A stretch of 64,000 nt of DNA, from positions 568,822-632,821 of the forward strand of contig NZ_LMSG01000001.1 in assembly GCF_001428335.1 (NCBI RefSeq). Reading direction: 5' to 3'. Every line of letters begins with the position of its first letter. The first letter of the stretch is position 1. Shown here in pieces: positions 9,208-18,068 of the stretch. The translations under genes and the position numbers were made by a program. The notes under the pieces were generated by a model. The model did no database searches. It had not been told where the DNA came from and worked only from the letters and a program-made list of their open reading frames with translations. This stretch comes from Arthrobacter sp. Soil762 (lineage in GTDB: Bacteria; Actinomycetota; Actinomycetes; Actinomycetales; Micrococcaceae).

Positions 9208-10131
9208 ATGACTGCCGCGGACACCGCCGACGGAGCAACGGCCAGGCTGGCCGAACGGCTGCTGGGAATGCGGGCCAGCCGGGAGGTCATCCCGGCGGAC
9301 CCGCACCATTCCGTCCGGTGGCACGAGCATGACTACCCCACCGCGGCGGCCCGCTGGAATTACCACCCCGAGTACGAGATCCACCTGATCAGGAAAGGGA
9401 CGGGTAAGTTCATTGTCGGGGACCACATCGGCACGTTCGAGGCCGGGCATGTGTCCCTGGTGGGATCAGGACTGCCCCACGACTGGGTCAGCGACCTCGA
9501 GCCCGGCGAGGTCATTGCCGGCAGGGACGCCCTGATCCAGTTCGATGGAAAGTGGGTGGAGCAGACTGCGGCCCTCGTCCCGGAGCTGGCCGAAATCGAA
9601 CCCCTGCTGGAACAGTCCGCACGCGGCATCGAGTTTCTCGGGAGCACGGCACTGTCTGCGGCCGCATCCATCGAAGCGATGGGCACCGCCACCGGGCTGG
9701 GGCGTCTGCACCACCTGCTGGAACTCTTTGCCATCCTTGCGCGCTCACCGCAGGAGGACCGGCGCTACCTCGCTGACGAATGGTTCAGGCCGCAGCTGGA
9801 CGGCCAGGCCGCGGCGGTGGTGGACATTGTCCTGGAGTACGTGTTCGGCAATCACGCCGGCACCGTCAAGATGTCCGAGGCGGCGGCCCTGGTAGGCATG
9901 TCCGAGCCGACCTTCTCGAAATACTTCAAGCGCGCCACCGGGCAGAACTTCAGCGATCTGGTCCGCAAACTCCGGCTGGCCCATGCACGGCGGCTGCTCG
10001 AGCGCAGCGACAAACCCATCTCGGACATTTGCTACGAAGTCGGGTTCTCCAACCTGTCCAACTTCAACCGGCATTTCCTGAACGACGCCGGCGAAACGCC
10101 CCGGAACTACCGCCAACGAATGCAGGGGTGA
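9208..10131 (+). CDS. AraC-family transcriptional regulator
   Basis: 307 residues. The N-terminal cupin-like sensing domain includes HYHPEYEIHLIRKGTGKFIVGDHIG. The C-terminal double helix-turn-helix includes MSEAAALVGMSEPTFSKYFKRATG and ISDICYEVGFSNLSNFNRHFLNDAGETP, the classic AraC signature. CGGAGA precedes the ATG. Divergent orientation from the polyol importer operon makes it the probable activator of that operon. The 270-base gap between them (8938-9207) has no evident ORF; no clean direct-repeat operator was recognised in it. Confidence 0.9.
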   Translation: MTAADTADGATARLAERLLGMRASREVIPADPHHSVRWHEHDYPTAAARWNYHPEYEIHLIRKGTGKFIVGDHIGTFEAGHVSLVGSGLPHDWVSDLEPGEVIAGRDALIQFDGKWVEQTAALVPELAEIEPLLEQSARGIEFLGSTALSAAASIEAMGTATGLGRLHHLLELFAILARSPQEDRRYLADEWFRPQLDGQAAAVVDIVLEYVFGNHAGTVKMSEAAALVGMSEPTFSKYFKRATGQNFSDLVRKLRLAHARRLLERSDKPISDICYEVGFSNLSNFNRHFLNDAGETPRNYRQRMQG

Positions 10132-10198
10132 CCCACACCCAACGTGCCCTAAGCGGTGGGCGGGCTAGAGTGAAAGCCCACTTTCGAGGAGGCCATGC

Positions 10199-10623
10199 AT
10201 GGAGAAGGAACCGATGCCGTCCGAAGCCAAAGACCCCGGGCCCTTTTACCACGGCACCAAAGCTGACTTGAAGCGTGGGACCTGCTGAAACCCGGCAAAA
10301 CATCGAATTACGGGGAGCGAAAGACGGCGAACTACATCTACCTGACTGCCACGTTGGATGCGGCAACCTGGGGAGCAGAGCTCGGGGTGGGCGAGGGACC
10401 AGGCAGGATCTACCGCGTGGAACCCACGGGCTCCTTTGAGGATGACCCCAATCTGACGGACAAGAAGTTCCCGGGCAACCCCACCAGGTCCTACCGCACC
10501 CAAGAGCCGCTGCGGGTGGTTGACGAGATCTTGGATTGGCAGCCCCATTCCCCCGAGGTGCTTCAGAACATGCGGAACCACCTTGAAGAACTCAAGCGGC
10601 TTGGCATCGAGGCCATCAACTGA
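10199..10623 (+). pseudogene. arr: Rifampin ADP-ribosyltransferase gene, frameshifted
   Basis: Arr enzymes inactivate rifamycins by ADP-ribosylation with NAD. Here the N-terminal FYHGTKADLKRG is encoded from ATG 10199 (SD GAGGAGG at 10186-10192). The rest (TSNYGERKTANYIYLTATL, DAATWGAEL, GRIYRVEPTG, NPTRSYRTQEPLRVVDEI) is in another frame. Adding one G to the GGG at 10277-10279 restores a continuous 141-residue Arr, normal length. As written, translation stops at a TGA at 10283. Either a true inactivating deletion or a homopolymer base-calling error. Confidence 0.85.
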
Positions 10624-10661
10624 ACTCCCGCCCCGTGCAGGCGCTGAGGGCAGTCCGGCCG

Positions 10662-11579
10662 TCAGAACCGGGTGCCAGCTTCGGGCGGGGTGATCGTTGA
10701 CGTGTTGGAATCACCTTGAGCCGATTCAACCGGGCGCTTGTTGGAGGAGGTCCACATGATGAGGAAGTCCAGTTTTTCCTGTGATTCGCTTCCCGGTTCG
10801 GCCGTGTAGGCGATGAGCGTCAGACCTTCTCCGGGCAGTTCAAGTGAATCGCCCGTGAGTTCGAGGTCGCCGACTAACGGGTTGTGCAGTGTCTTGCGGG
10901 CCGAACGGTGGAAGCGGACATTGTGCCGTGCCCAGCGTGTCGAGAATTCCGTGCTTCCCGTGGCCAGGTCACCGATGAGGATGTTCAAGGCCCGGTCGCG
11001 GGGGTTCCGTCCGGCTTCGGTGCGCAGCGCTGCGGCGAGGTCATCGGCGATGGTTTCCCATTCGACAAAGAAGTCTCGTGACCGGGGGTCAAGGAACATG
11101 AACCGTGCGAGGTTCAGAGGCAGCGTATCGGCGTTGAGGATGTCCCTATACAGGGCGAAGCAGAGGTTGTTAGCGGCCACGATGTCCATGCGTGAGTTGC
11201 GGACGTAGGCGGGCGTGCCGGTCATACCCGCCAGGATCCTTTGAACGCTGGGGCGTACTTCCGCCCGGACCTTGCGCGTTCCTGATGTTTGCGAGGGCGC
11301 AGCCACCTTGGCCAGGTCGAGCAGGTGGGCCCGTTCGGCCTCGTCGAGCTGGAGGGCGGCGGCGAGGGACTCAAGGACACTGTCGGAGACTCCCCGCAGG
11401 TTTCCCCGTTCGAGCCGGGCGTAGTATTCCGTGCTGACGCCGGTGAGCATGGCCACTTCCTCGCGTTTTAGACCGGCCACTCTCCTGGCCCCGCCGTAAG
11501 CAGGCAGCCCGGCTTGAGCCGGGGTGATTCGCGACCGCCGACTCATGAGGAACTCGCGGACGTCTTTGCTGTTCTGCAT
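10662..11579 (-). CDS. XRE-type regulator with MmyB-like ligand-binding domain
   Basis: 305 residues. The N-terminal helix-turn-helix (GLKREEVAMLTGVSTEYYARLERG) is preceded by the family hallmark FLMSRRSRITPAQAGLP. The C-terminal MmyB-like PAS-fold domain includes VRNSRMDIVAANNLCFALYRD and ARHNVRFHRSARKTLHNPLVGDLEL. This family commonly represses neighbouring oxidoreductase genes. It is divergent from the cupin-aldo/keto reductase operon, which is its likely target. Start 11579 (MQNSKDVREF) is chosen because homologs begin just before the RSRI motif; the longer frame to 11804 overlaps the promoter region. Confidence 0.87.
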   Translation of the reverse strand: MQNSKDVREFLMSRRSRITPAQAGLPAYGGARRVAGLKREEVAMLTGVSTEYYARLERGNLRGVSDSVLESLAAALQLDEAERAHLLDLAKVAAPSQTSGTRKVRAEVRPSVQRILAGMTGTPAYVRNSRMDIVAANNLCFALYRDILNADTLPLNLARFMFLDPRSRDFFVEWETIADDLAAALRTEAGRNPRDRALNILIGDLATGSTEFSTRWARHNVRFHRSARKTLHNPLVGDLELTGDSLELPGEGLTLIAYTAEPGSESQEKLDFLIMWTSSNKRPVESAQGDSNTSTITPPEAGTRF

Positions 11580-11751
11580 AACCTCCACGTTACGACGGAG
11601 CCGGGCTGGCCTAACAGGAACTGGCAGAACACCGCACAGCAGTGACTCCCCCGCGCGGGAAATGGCTGGTTTCCTTGAATGCAGTGGACCCGCCGCGGCA
11701 GTCCAACTCCTCGAAATCAATGACGGGACAGCCCCCATCAAGGACCACAGA

Positions 11752-12183
11752 ATGCATCTCATACCCTCCACCCCCACCGCCAAGGCCCCTGAGGACAGGT
11801 TCACAGGGGACGTCTACCTGGACATGCTTCACAATGGCCAGGCTCCCTCGGCCCTCGTCGCGGCGATCGTCCGCTTCACGCCAGGGGCCCGCACGAACTG
11901 GCACTCCCACCCTTTGGGCCAGACGCTGCACTGCAGTGACGGCATCGGGATCGTCGCCACGCGCGACGGCCACGCCATCCTCATGCGACCCGGAGACACG
12001 GTCCACACACCGCCCGGCGAGGAGCACTGGCACGGCGCAACCCAGTCCAACATGATGTGCCACCTGGCCCTGGTCGAGCACCACCACGGACAGAGCGCCA
12101 CCTGGCTGGAAGCCGTCACTGACCAGGACTACGAAACCGCCCACACGATAGTCATCCACCAAGCAAAGGAAACTCATGAATAG
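11752..12183 (+). CDS. Cupin-domain protein
   Basis: 143 residues, single double-stranded beta-helix. Motif 1 is [23 protein letters not shown] and motif 2 is [20 protein letters not shown], giving the expected metal-binding His set. Proteins of this type are often carboxymuconolactone-decarboxylase-associated cupins of unknown substrate. AAGGA lies 8 bases before the ATG. Its stop overlaps the start of the aldo/keto reductase by 8 bases. With a decayed flavodoxin and a CMD-like gene following, this looks like a redox/detoxification cassette under the MmyB-like regulator. Confidence 0.82.
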   Translation: MHLIPSTPTAKAPEDRFTGDVYLDMLHNGQAPSALVAAIVRFTPGARTNWHSHPLGQTLHCSDGIGIVATRDGHAILMRPGDTVHTPPGEEHWHGATQSNMMCHLALVEHHHGQSATWLEAVTDQDYETAHTIVIHQAKETHE

Positions 12184-13033
12184 CGTGACCCTCAACAACG
12201 GCATCGAGATGCCCATCCTGGGCTTCGGCGTCTTCCAGATCCCCGATGTGGAGACGCAGCCCGCCGTCGAAGCCGCCCTCGCAGCCGGCTACCGGCACTT
12301 GGACACGGCAGCCTCCTATGGCAACGAAGCGGCCGTGGGTGCGGCGATCAAGGCCAGCGGTATCCCCCGTGAAGATCTTTTCGTCACCACCAAGCTCTGG
12401 ATCCAGCACGCCCCGACCGGCAGCGTTCAAGACGACACCAGGCGGGCCTTTGAAAACTCCCTCGACAGGCTCGGGCTGGACTACCTCGACCTCTACCTGA
12501 TCCACCAACCGCTCGGGGACTACTACAGCAAGTGGCGGGCCATGCAGGACCTCAACAAGGAAGGCCAGGCCCGTGCGATCGGCGTATCGAACTTCCACTC
12601 CGACCGGCTTGTCGACCTCATTGACCACAACGAGATTGTCCCCGCCGTCAACCAAATCGAGACCCACCCTTTCCACCAGCGCGCCGCTGATCAGGCGGTG
12701 ATGCGCGAACGCGGCGTCCAAATTGAGTCCTGGGGGCCGTTCGCGGAAGGGCGGAATGATTTGTTCACGAACCCGGTGCTCGCCGCCGTCGCCGAGGAAC
12801 ACGATAAGTCCGTCGCACAGGTCGTCCTCCGTTGGCTCATCCAACGCGGGGTCGTCGCAATCCCGAAGTCCGTGCGGCCGGAGCGGATGGCCGAAAACCT
12901 TGCGGTGTTCGACTTCGCCATCACCGAGGAGCAGATGAGCCGGATCGCTGCCCTGGACGCCGGCACGAGCCTGTTCTTCGACCACCGAGACCCCGCGATG
13001 GTGACCTGGTTGGGTGGCCGCAGAATCGACTGA
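12176..13033 (+). CDS. Aldo/keto reductase (2,5-diketo-D-gluconate reductase-like)
   Basis: 285-residue TIM-barrel NADPH-dependent carbonyl reductase. Catalytic tetrad segments are [13 protein letters not shown] (Asp, Tyr), VTTKLWI (Lys) and YLIHQPLG (His). The cofactor region near the C-terminus is [17 protein letters not shown]. Length is normal. It overlaps the cupin gene by 8 bases and is probably cotranscribed. The physiological substrate is unknown; the family reduces small aldehydes and keto sugars. Confidence 0.9.
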   Translation: MNSVTLNNGIEMPILGFGVFQIPDVETQPAVEAALAAGYRHLDTAASYGNEAAVGAAIKASGIPREDLFVTTKLWIQHAPTGSVQDDTRRAFENSLDRLGLDYLDLYLIHQPLGDYYSKWRAMQDLNKEGQARAIGVSNFHSDRLVDLIDHNEIVPAVNQIETHPFHQRAADQAVMRERGVQIESWGPFAEGRNDLFTNPVLAAVAEEHDKSVAQVVLRWLIQRGVVAIPKSVRPERMAENLAVFDFAITEEQMSRIAALDAGTSLFFDHRDPAMVTWLGGRRID

Positions 13034-13134
13034 TGCCGTGATGACCACAAACCACAGGGCTATCGGCCGGCACTCCGTACTGCGTGCAGCCGTCACCGGC
13101 ATGCCTGCCTGCCTGCCTGCTGGCCTGTTTCTAG

Positions 13135-13411
13135 CCCTACCCCGAGAACTACGACGCCGCGGTCGCACGAAACGTCCGCGAGCAAAGCACTGATGCCCGC
13201 CCGGCCATGGCCTCCTCGTTGGCGTCCATCGACCAATACGACACCGTGTTGCTGGCCAGCGGGAGCTGGAACGTCCGGGCACCAATGATCATGACGACAT
13301 TCACCGAAAGGTACGACTTGGCCGGCATAACAATCCATCCGTCACCACCCACGCCATGAGCGGGCACCGGGCTGCTCAAAAGCTACCCCAACGCAGACAC
13401 GTCGGCCCAGC
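13135..13411 (+). pseudogene. Decayed flavodoxin-like gene
   Basis: This stretch, in a 407-base gap between two intact genes, translates as flavodoxin sequence: YPENYDAAVARNVREQ, RPAMASSLASIDQYDTVLLA, SWNVRAPMIMTTFTER and DLAGITIHP. This is the usual C-terminal part of actinobacterial flavodoxins in AKR/CMD clusters. The frame then breaks: TTHAMSG continues in a second frame, and an in-frame TGA lies at 13357. No start or N-terminal FMN phosphate loop is seen. A run of TGCC repeats (about 13102-13122) lies just upstream. It is a remnant of a gene lost from this cassette. Confidence 0.75.
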
Positions 13412-13440
13412 TTGCTCCATCACCCTGAAGGACTGACCCA

Positions 13441-13761
13441 TTGAACGATTCCAATCAGACCCGCGCCCAACAACTAATTGGCGACTTCGCACCCAAACTC
13501 GTCGACCTCACAGACAACGTGCTCTTCGGAGACATCTGGGAGCGCAGTGCACTCTCACCACGGGACCGCAGCCTCGTTACTGTTGCCAGCTTGGTCACCA
13601 GCGGCAGCATGGAGCAGCTCCGAGGACATCTCGTCCGGGCCAAGGCCAATGGCCTCACCGAAGCCGAACTCAAGGAAACCATCATCCACCTGGCTTTCTA
13701 CGCGGGGTGGCCCAAAGCCATGTCCGCCATCACGGTAGCCAAGGAAATCTTTCGCTCCTGA
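13441..13761 (+). CDS. Carboxymuconolactone decarboxylase-family protein
   Basis: 106-residue, all-helical CMD-fold protein. Typical segments are FGDIWERSALSPRDRSLVTVASLV, LRGHLVRAKANGLTEAELKETIIHLAFYAGWPKAMSAI. There is no CxxC, so it is of the decarboxylase-like rather than AhpD peroxidase type. It starts with TTG at 13441 after a weak purine-rich stretch. These small proteins often accompany aldo/keto reductases, cupins and flavodoxins, as here. The reaction is not known. Confidence 0.86.
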   Translation: MNDSNQTRAQQLIGDFAPKLVDLTDNVLFGDIWERSALSPRDRSLVTVASLVTSGSMEQLRGHLVRAKANGLTEAELKETIIHLAFYAGWPKAMSAITVAKEIFRS

Positions 13762-13782
13762 ATCCGCCCACCGCCGCGGAGC

Positions 13783-13814
13783 GCACGACGGCGGCACCTC
13801 CCGCCGTCGTCCGC
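13783..13814. repeat. Copy 2 of the dispersed GC palindrome
   Basis: Arms GCACGACGGCGG and CCGCCGTCGTCCGC with an ACCT centre. It lies between the convergent ends of the CMD-like gene (13761) and the hydrolase gene (13823), nine bases from the latter stop. Confidence 0.88.
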
Positions 13815-13822
13815 TCTCTGTT

Positions 13823-14599
13823 TCAGAGGGGTGCTTTAGCGGCGATGAACTGCCGGATCCACTGGATGGTTTCCGGACGGTCCAGGTGGAGGCCGTGGCC
13901 GGCGCCGGGGACCTTGACCAGCGTGGAACGGCGGATGTGCCGGTGCAGCTGGATGGCGTTGGGCATGGGCGTCAGGGCGTCATCAGTGCCGTGGAGGATG
14001 AGCGTGGGCGATTCGATGGCGCCGAGCCGGCTCCACGCATCGTGGTCCCGGCTGGCGCGGAAGTGGCGTGCCTTGGCCCAGGCTGTGGCCCGTGAGTTGA
14101 AGAACGTGTGTGTTGCATCGGGGTGATCGGCGGCCCATTCCGGCGCGAAGAACAGGGGCTCCAGTCGCGCCATGTCGCCGCTGACCAGCGCTTCCATGGC
14201 GTACTTGGTGGGCTCGGCCCCGGCCAGTTTGCCTCCGCTGGTGGCAGCAAGAATCAGCGTACGAACACCGTGCGGGTGGTCGATGGCGAGCCAGTGGGCC
14301 ACCCGCCCGCCCATGGAGTGGCCGTACACGTGTGCACTGTCCACGTTCGCCGCTTTGAGGACAGCAGCCGCATCGGCGGCGAGGAGCCGCGTGGTGTAGC
14401 GGCCGGCGTCGCCATTGCTGCTCCCGCCGATCCCCCGGTGGTCGAAGCGGATGACGCGGAAATGCTGTGCCAGGGCCGCCGCCGTTGGTCCCCAACCGTC
14501 CATGGCCGTTGCCTGGCCGGCGATCAGGAGGAGGGGCTCGCCGCTGCCCTCGTCGGCCCAGGCCAGCTCGGCGTCATCGGGAGCCAGGGCAATCTTCAC
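13823..14599 (-). CDS. Alpha/beta-fold hydrolase
   Basis: 258-residue serine hydrolase. The nucleophile elbow is GHSMGG; the acid/His region is LILHGTDDALTPM and GAGHGLHLDRPETI. The oxyanion strand is LLLIAGQATAMDGW. The sequence resembles 3-oxoadipate enol-lactonase/esterase-type hydrolases, but the substrate is not determined. It stands alone on the minus strand, with its stop next to a dispersed palindrome and its start 94 bases from the DtxR gene stop. Confidence 0.85.
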   Translation of the reverse strand: MKIALAPDDAELAWADEGSGEPLLLIAGQATAMDGWGPTAAALAQHFRVIRFDHRGIGGSSNGDAGRYTTRLLAADAAAVLKAANVDSAHVYGHSMGGRVAHWLAIDHPHGVRTLILAATSGGKLAGAEPTKYAMEALVSGDMARLEPLFFAPEWAADHPDATHTFFNSRATAWAKARHFRASRDHDAWSRLGAIESPTLILHGTDDALTPMPNAIQLHRHIRRSTLVKVPGAGHGLHLDRPETIQWIRQFIAAKAPL

Positions 14600-14693
14600 C
14601 GTGACACTCTATCTTTACCCGCAGTCAGGCCGCTGTGGTGCAGGGCACGGCGGGCACGCGCCGGGCCAGCCCGGAACGCTGTCCCGGGGGGCC

Positions 14694-15362
14694 TTAGTTT
14701 GCCACTACCCAGATGGCTTCGGCTGCGGAGGGGCCCAGGTCAACGTCGCGGTCGCCGACCCGAATCGTGGTCACGTCGGCATACGGTCGGTGTGCCAAGA
14801 CTTGAAGCCGGGTGTCCGGTCCCAGCCCGAGCTGGGTGAAGTACCGAAGCATGTCCGGGTCCGCGTCCGAGATTCTTGTGATGGTGACCGTTCGTTCCGG
14901 TTCCACGGATGTCAGCGGATCCCCTTGCGGGCGGTGCGGCAGCCCATTCCCCGAGGGGATCGGGTCTCCGTGCGGATCCCTGGTGGGGTGGCCGAGCTTC
15001 TCGTCAATGCGCTGGATCATGGTGTCGGAAACGGCGTGCTCGAGGATCTCGGCCTCGTCGTGCACCTCGTCCCAGCCGTATCCCAGAACCTGCACGAGGA
15101 ATGTTTCCAGGAGACGGTGCCTGCGCACCATTTCGACGGCGTGTGCCCGGCCGGCGGGCGTCAGTTCGATGCTGCCATAGGGGGCATGCGTGACCAGGCC
15201 CTGCTTGGCCAGCCGACGGATGCCGTCCGAAACAGTTGACGGTTTCAGCGCCATCCGCTCAGCCATGGCGCCAACGGTGATGGGAGCCTCGGCCCATTCC
15301 GTTGAAGACCAGATCATCTTCAGGTAGTCCTGCGCGGAAGCTGTCAGCTCGGAGACGGTCAT
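14694..15362 (-). CDS. DtxR-family metal-dependent transcriptional regulator
   Basis: 222 residues: N-terminal winged helix (AQDYLKMIWSSTEWAEAPITVGAMAERM, KPSTVSDGIRRLAKQGLV), then the metal-binding/dimerisation domain (HRLLETFLVQVLGYGWDEVHDEAEILEHAVSD), and a C-terminal FeoA/SH3-like domain. It senses Fe(II) or Mn(II) and represses metal-handling genes. It is divergent from the multicopper oxidase-ZIP pair, with an inverted repeat (15391-15406) in the short shared promoter. Whether it is iron (IdeR-like) or manganese (MntR-like) responsive cannot be read from sequence. Confidence 0.9.
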   Translation of the reverse strand: MTVSELTASAQDYLKMIWSSTEWAEAPITVGAMAERMALKPSTVSDGIRRLAKQGLVTHAPYGSIELTPAGRAHAVEMVRRHRLLETFLVQVLGYGWDEVHDEAEILEHAVSDTMIQRIDEKLGHPTRDPHGDPIPSGNGLPHRPQGDPLTSVEPERTVTITRISDADPDMLRYFTQLGLGPDTRLQVLAHRPYADVTTIRVGDRDVDLGPSAAEAIWVVAN

Positions 15363-15390
15363 ATTTTCATATTACCCGCCGAACATGAAT

Positions 15391-15406
15391 GTTAGACTGG
15401 CCTAAC
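15391..15406. promoter_or_regulatory. Candidate DtxR-family operator
   Basis: GTTAGACTGGCCTAAC, an imperfect dyad with GTTAG/CTAAC ends, resembling DtxR boxes. It lies in the 70-base divergent promoter between the regulator gene (start 15362) and the oxidase gene (start 15433), so it could control both. Confidence 0.6.
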
Positions 15407-15432
15407 AAAACTGTTTGATCTATGGAGATGAA

Positions 15433-16539
15433 ATGGACGGCACGCCGAAACCAGCGGAAAAGACGCTGCCGACGCGGCGTGCCATGCTCACGGGAGCCGC
15501 GGCGTTCGCCGCCGCGCCTGCGCTTGCCGGCTGGGTGCCGTTGGATTCCAAGGATCCCGGGCATCACGCCGGACACGGCACGGTGTCCGGTCCGGCGGCG
15601 ACGGGTTCTAGTTCGCCCCTCACCGACGCTGGCCACATGGTGAACCATGCCGGTCACGCAGGCTTCGCCGGCGGTTCCGTCCCGCCGGAGCGCGCCGGGA
15701 TCGACCCGACCGCGATCCTGCACGATTTCGATCGAGGCAAAACCAGCACTCTTCCGGACGGCCGCACCCTTCGGGAATGGGACATCGTCGCAGTAGATAT
15801 GGACTTCGAGATCGCGCCGGGGGTGACGTTCCCGGGCTGGAGCTACAACGGCCGGATCCCCGGTCCGACTCTCTGGGCGCAGGAAGGTGATGCCCTGAGG
15901 ATCCACTTCACCAACGCCGGCGCGCACCCCCACACCATCCACTTTCACGGGATCCACCGGGCCGAGATGGACGGCACCCCGGGGATCGGCGCCGGATCCA
16001 TCGCCCCGGGCCAAAGCTTCACCTACGAATTCGATGCCACCCCGTTCGGCACGCACCTCTACCACTGCCACCAGTCACCACTGGCGCCGCACATCGCCAA
16101 GGGCCTCTACGGCGGCTTCATCATCGAACCCAAAGAAGGCCGGCCGAAAGCCGACAACGAAATGGTCATGGTGATGAACGGCTACAACACCGACGGCGGC
16201 GACGACAACGAGTTCTACTCCGTCAACGGCCTGCCCTTCCATTTTATGGACTTCCCCGTCCAGGTCAGGCAGCACGAGCTGGTCCGAATCCACCTGATCA
16301 ACGTCCTCGAATACGACCCCATCAATTCCTTCCACGTGCACGGGAACTTCTTCCACTACTACCCCACCGGGACCATGCTGGCCCCGAGTGAATACACGGA
16401 CACCGTCTCGCAGGTGCAGGGCCAGCGCGGCATCGTGGAACTCCGCTTCCCGTACCCGGGCAAATACATGTTCCACGCCCACAAGACCGAGTTCGCTGAA
16501 CTGGGCTGGATGGGCTTCTTCGAGGTGGGCCCATCATGA
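15433..16539 (+). CDS. Two-domain multicopper oxidase, Tat-exported
   Basis: 368 residues. The N-terminal TRRAMLTGAAAFAAAPALAG is a Tat-type signal. A His/Gly/Met-rich linker follows (HHAGHG, GHMVNHAGHAG). Cupredoxin domain 1 carries HTIHFHGIH and HLYHCHQSPLAPH, so the type 1 copper Cys is in domain 1. Domain 2 carries NSFHVHGNFFHYY and MFHAHKTEFAELGW, with no Cys. This is the small two-domain laccase arrangement. GGAGA precedes ATG 15433. The stop overlaps the ZIP transporter start by ATGA, so a metal-oxidase role coupled to transport (Fe(II), Mn(II) or Cu(I)) is inferred. Confidence 0.88.
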   Translation: MDGTPKPAEKTLPTRRAMLTGAAAFAAAPALAGWVPLDSKDPGHHAGHGTVSGPAATGSSSPLTDAGHMVNHAGHAGFAGGSVPPERAGIDPTAILHDFDRGKTSTLPDGRTLREWDIVAVDMDFEIAPGVTFPGWSYNGRIPGPTLWAQEGDALRIHFTNAGAHPHTIHFHGIHRAEMDGTPGIGAGSIAPGQSFTYEFDATPFGTHLYHCHQSPLAPHIAKGLYGGFIIEPKEGRPKADNEMVMVMNGYNTDGGDDNEFYSVNGLPFHFMDFPVQVRQHELVRIHLINVLEYDPINSFHVHGNFFHYYPTGTMLAPSEYTDTVSQVQGQRGIVELRFPYPGKYMFHAHKTEFAELGWMGFFEVGPS

Positions 16540-17768
16540 GCCTTGACGAAAAGTCAGCTGCCGCTCTGGCCGCAGCACCTCACCGCCGGCCACCGGTCCC
16601 GCGGTGGCTGCTCGGCATTGGGCCGCTGGTGGTGATCGCGATCCTGCTGGGCCTGTTCACCCTGCTCAACGCACCCGGTCTCAACAAACTCTCCGAGGGT
16701 GTTCCGCCGAAGGAGGAGGTCGCCGTCGAAGGTGTCCGCCTGACAGCGGGCCAGATCACCATTACCGTCCGGAACGAGGGACCGGATCCGGTGTCCATCG
16801 CGCAGGTCAATGTCTCGGACTACTACGCCTTGTTCACGCAGACGCGGGGAACCATGGCGCCGCTGGAGTCCACCACCCTCACCATCATCTACAACTGGGT
16901 GGAAGGGGATCCCTACGAGGTGGCGCTGGTGACCTCGAACGGCGGCAAGATCCCGGCGGTTATTGACGCGGCCGCCCTGAGTCCGGAGCGCGGCAGCTCC
17001 TTCTTCGGACTCATGTTGCTCATGGGGGTCTATGTCGGCGTAATACCGGTAGCCCTGGGAATGCTGTGGATGCCGTTCGTGCGCCGTTCGTCCGCGTCTT
17101 GGGTCCGCGTCCTCTTGGGAGTCACCGTCGGGCTGCTGGCCTTCCTGGCCTTCGACGCGACCCTCGAAGCCGTGGGACTCGTCACTGGCAACGGCGCGTT
17201 CGGCGGCCCCATGGTCGTCTTCCTCGGCGCCGTGACCGCCTACCTCATCCTCGAGGGAACGGATGCGTGGATGCGCCGGCACCAGAACTCAACTACCGCC
17301 AGCCAACCTTCAGCCCTGCCGCCCCAGCACCTGGCGCTGCTGATCGCTGTTGGCATCGGCCTGCACAACTTCGGCGAAGGCCTCGCCATAGGATCCGCCT
17401 ACGCGGTGGGCTCACTCGCCCTGGGCGCGTCCCTGATTGTCGGCTTCGCCATCCACAACACCACCGAGGGCCTGGCGATCGTCACACCGCTCGCCAAACA
17501 AGCCCCCGGCCTGGGCCGCCTGGCAATCCTGGGACTCATCGCAGGAGCACCCGCCGCCGCCGGCGCCCTCATCGGAGCGACCGTGTACCAGCCGGCCCTT
17601 GCAGCCTTCCTGCTCGGCATCGGAGCCGGAGCCGTCGCCCAGGTTGCCGTCAAACTCCTGCCAATGCTCAGGGACACCGCGGGCAAGACCTTCACCCCGC
17701 TCACCGGGGCAGGCATCGTCCTGGGCATGGGGCTGATGTTCGCCACCGGCCTGCTCGTCCAGGCCTAG
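16536..17768 (+). CDS. ZIP-family metal transporter with an N-terminal extracytoplasmic domain
   Basis: 410 residues. One N-terminal membrane helix (about 24-45) is followed by a roughly 100-residue soluble domain with beta-rich sequence (VAVEGVRLTAGQITITVRNEGPDPVSIAQV). Then come about eight helices. ZIP metal-site motifs are HNFGEGLAIG and HNTTEGLAIV. Ordinary bacterial ZIP proteins lack the N-terminal soluble domain. It is translationally coupled to the multicopper oxidase. The extra domain may contact or receive metal from the oxidase. Metal and direction are unknown. Confidence 0.87.
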   Translation: MSLDEKSAAALAAAPHRRPPVPRWLLGIGPLVVIAILLGLFTLLNAPGLNKLSEGVPPKEEVAVEGVRLTAGQITITVRNEGPDPVSIAQVNVSDYYALFTQTRGTMAPLESTTLTIIYNWVEGDPYEVALVTSNGGKIPAVIDAAALSPERGSSFFGLMLLMGVYVGVIPVALGMLWMPFVRRSSASWVRVLLGVTVGLLAFLAFDATLEAVGLVTGNGAFGGPMVVFLGAVTAYLILEGTDAWMRRHQNSTTASQPSALPPQHLALLIAVGIGLHNFGEGLAIGSAYAVGSLALGASLIVGFAIHNTTEGLAIVTPLAKQAPGLGRLAILGLIAGAPAAAGALIGATVYQPALAAFLLGIGAGAVAQVAVKLLPMLRDTAGKTFTPLTGAGIVLGMGLMFATGLLVQA

Positions 17769-17776
17769 GCAACGGA

Positions 17777-17806
17777 GCGGACGACGGCGGGACCTCCCGC
17801 CGTCGT
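17777..17806. repeat. Copy 3 of the dispersed GC palindrome
   Basis: Arms GACGACGGCGGG / CCCGCCGTCGT with ACCT centre; the right arm is shortened. Nine bases after the ZIP transporter stop, so in terminator position. Confidence 0.88.
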
Positions 17807-18068
17807 ACCCTGACGTTTAGCTGGGCTCCTCGGATTTTTCGGCCCACCTATTGCCTAGGGACCATCGCTTCAGGCACACTGGCTACAGATCCGCAGGAAC
17901 AAATGCTTCCGCCGATCCAGCCCGCCGGACAATTCGGCCGGCCACCGCCCCATCAGAGATGCCGGGCAACCCCTCTGGAACCACCGCTTTCCGCCTCCCC
18001 GGGTGCACCCGGCCCCGGAAGCCTGTGCCCAGCCAGAGTCCCGGGATCCCGCCGAGAAAGAGACCACC

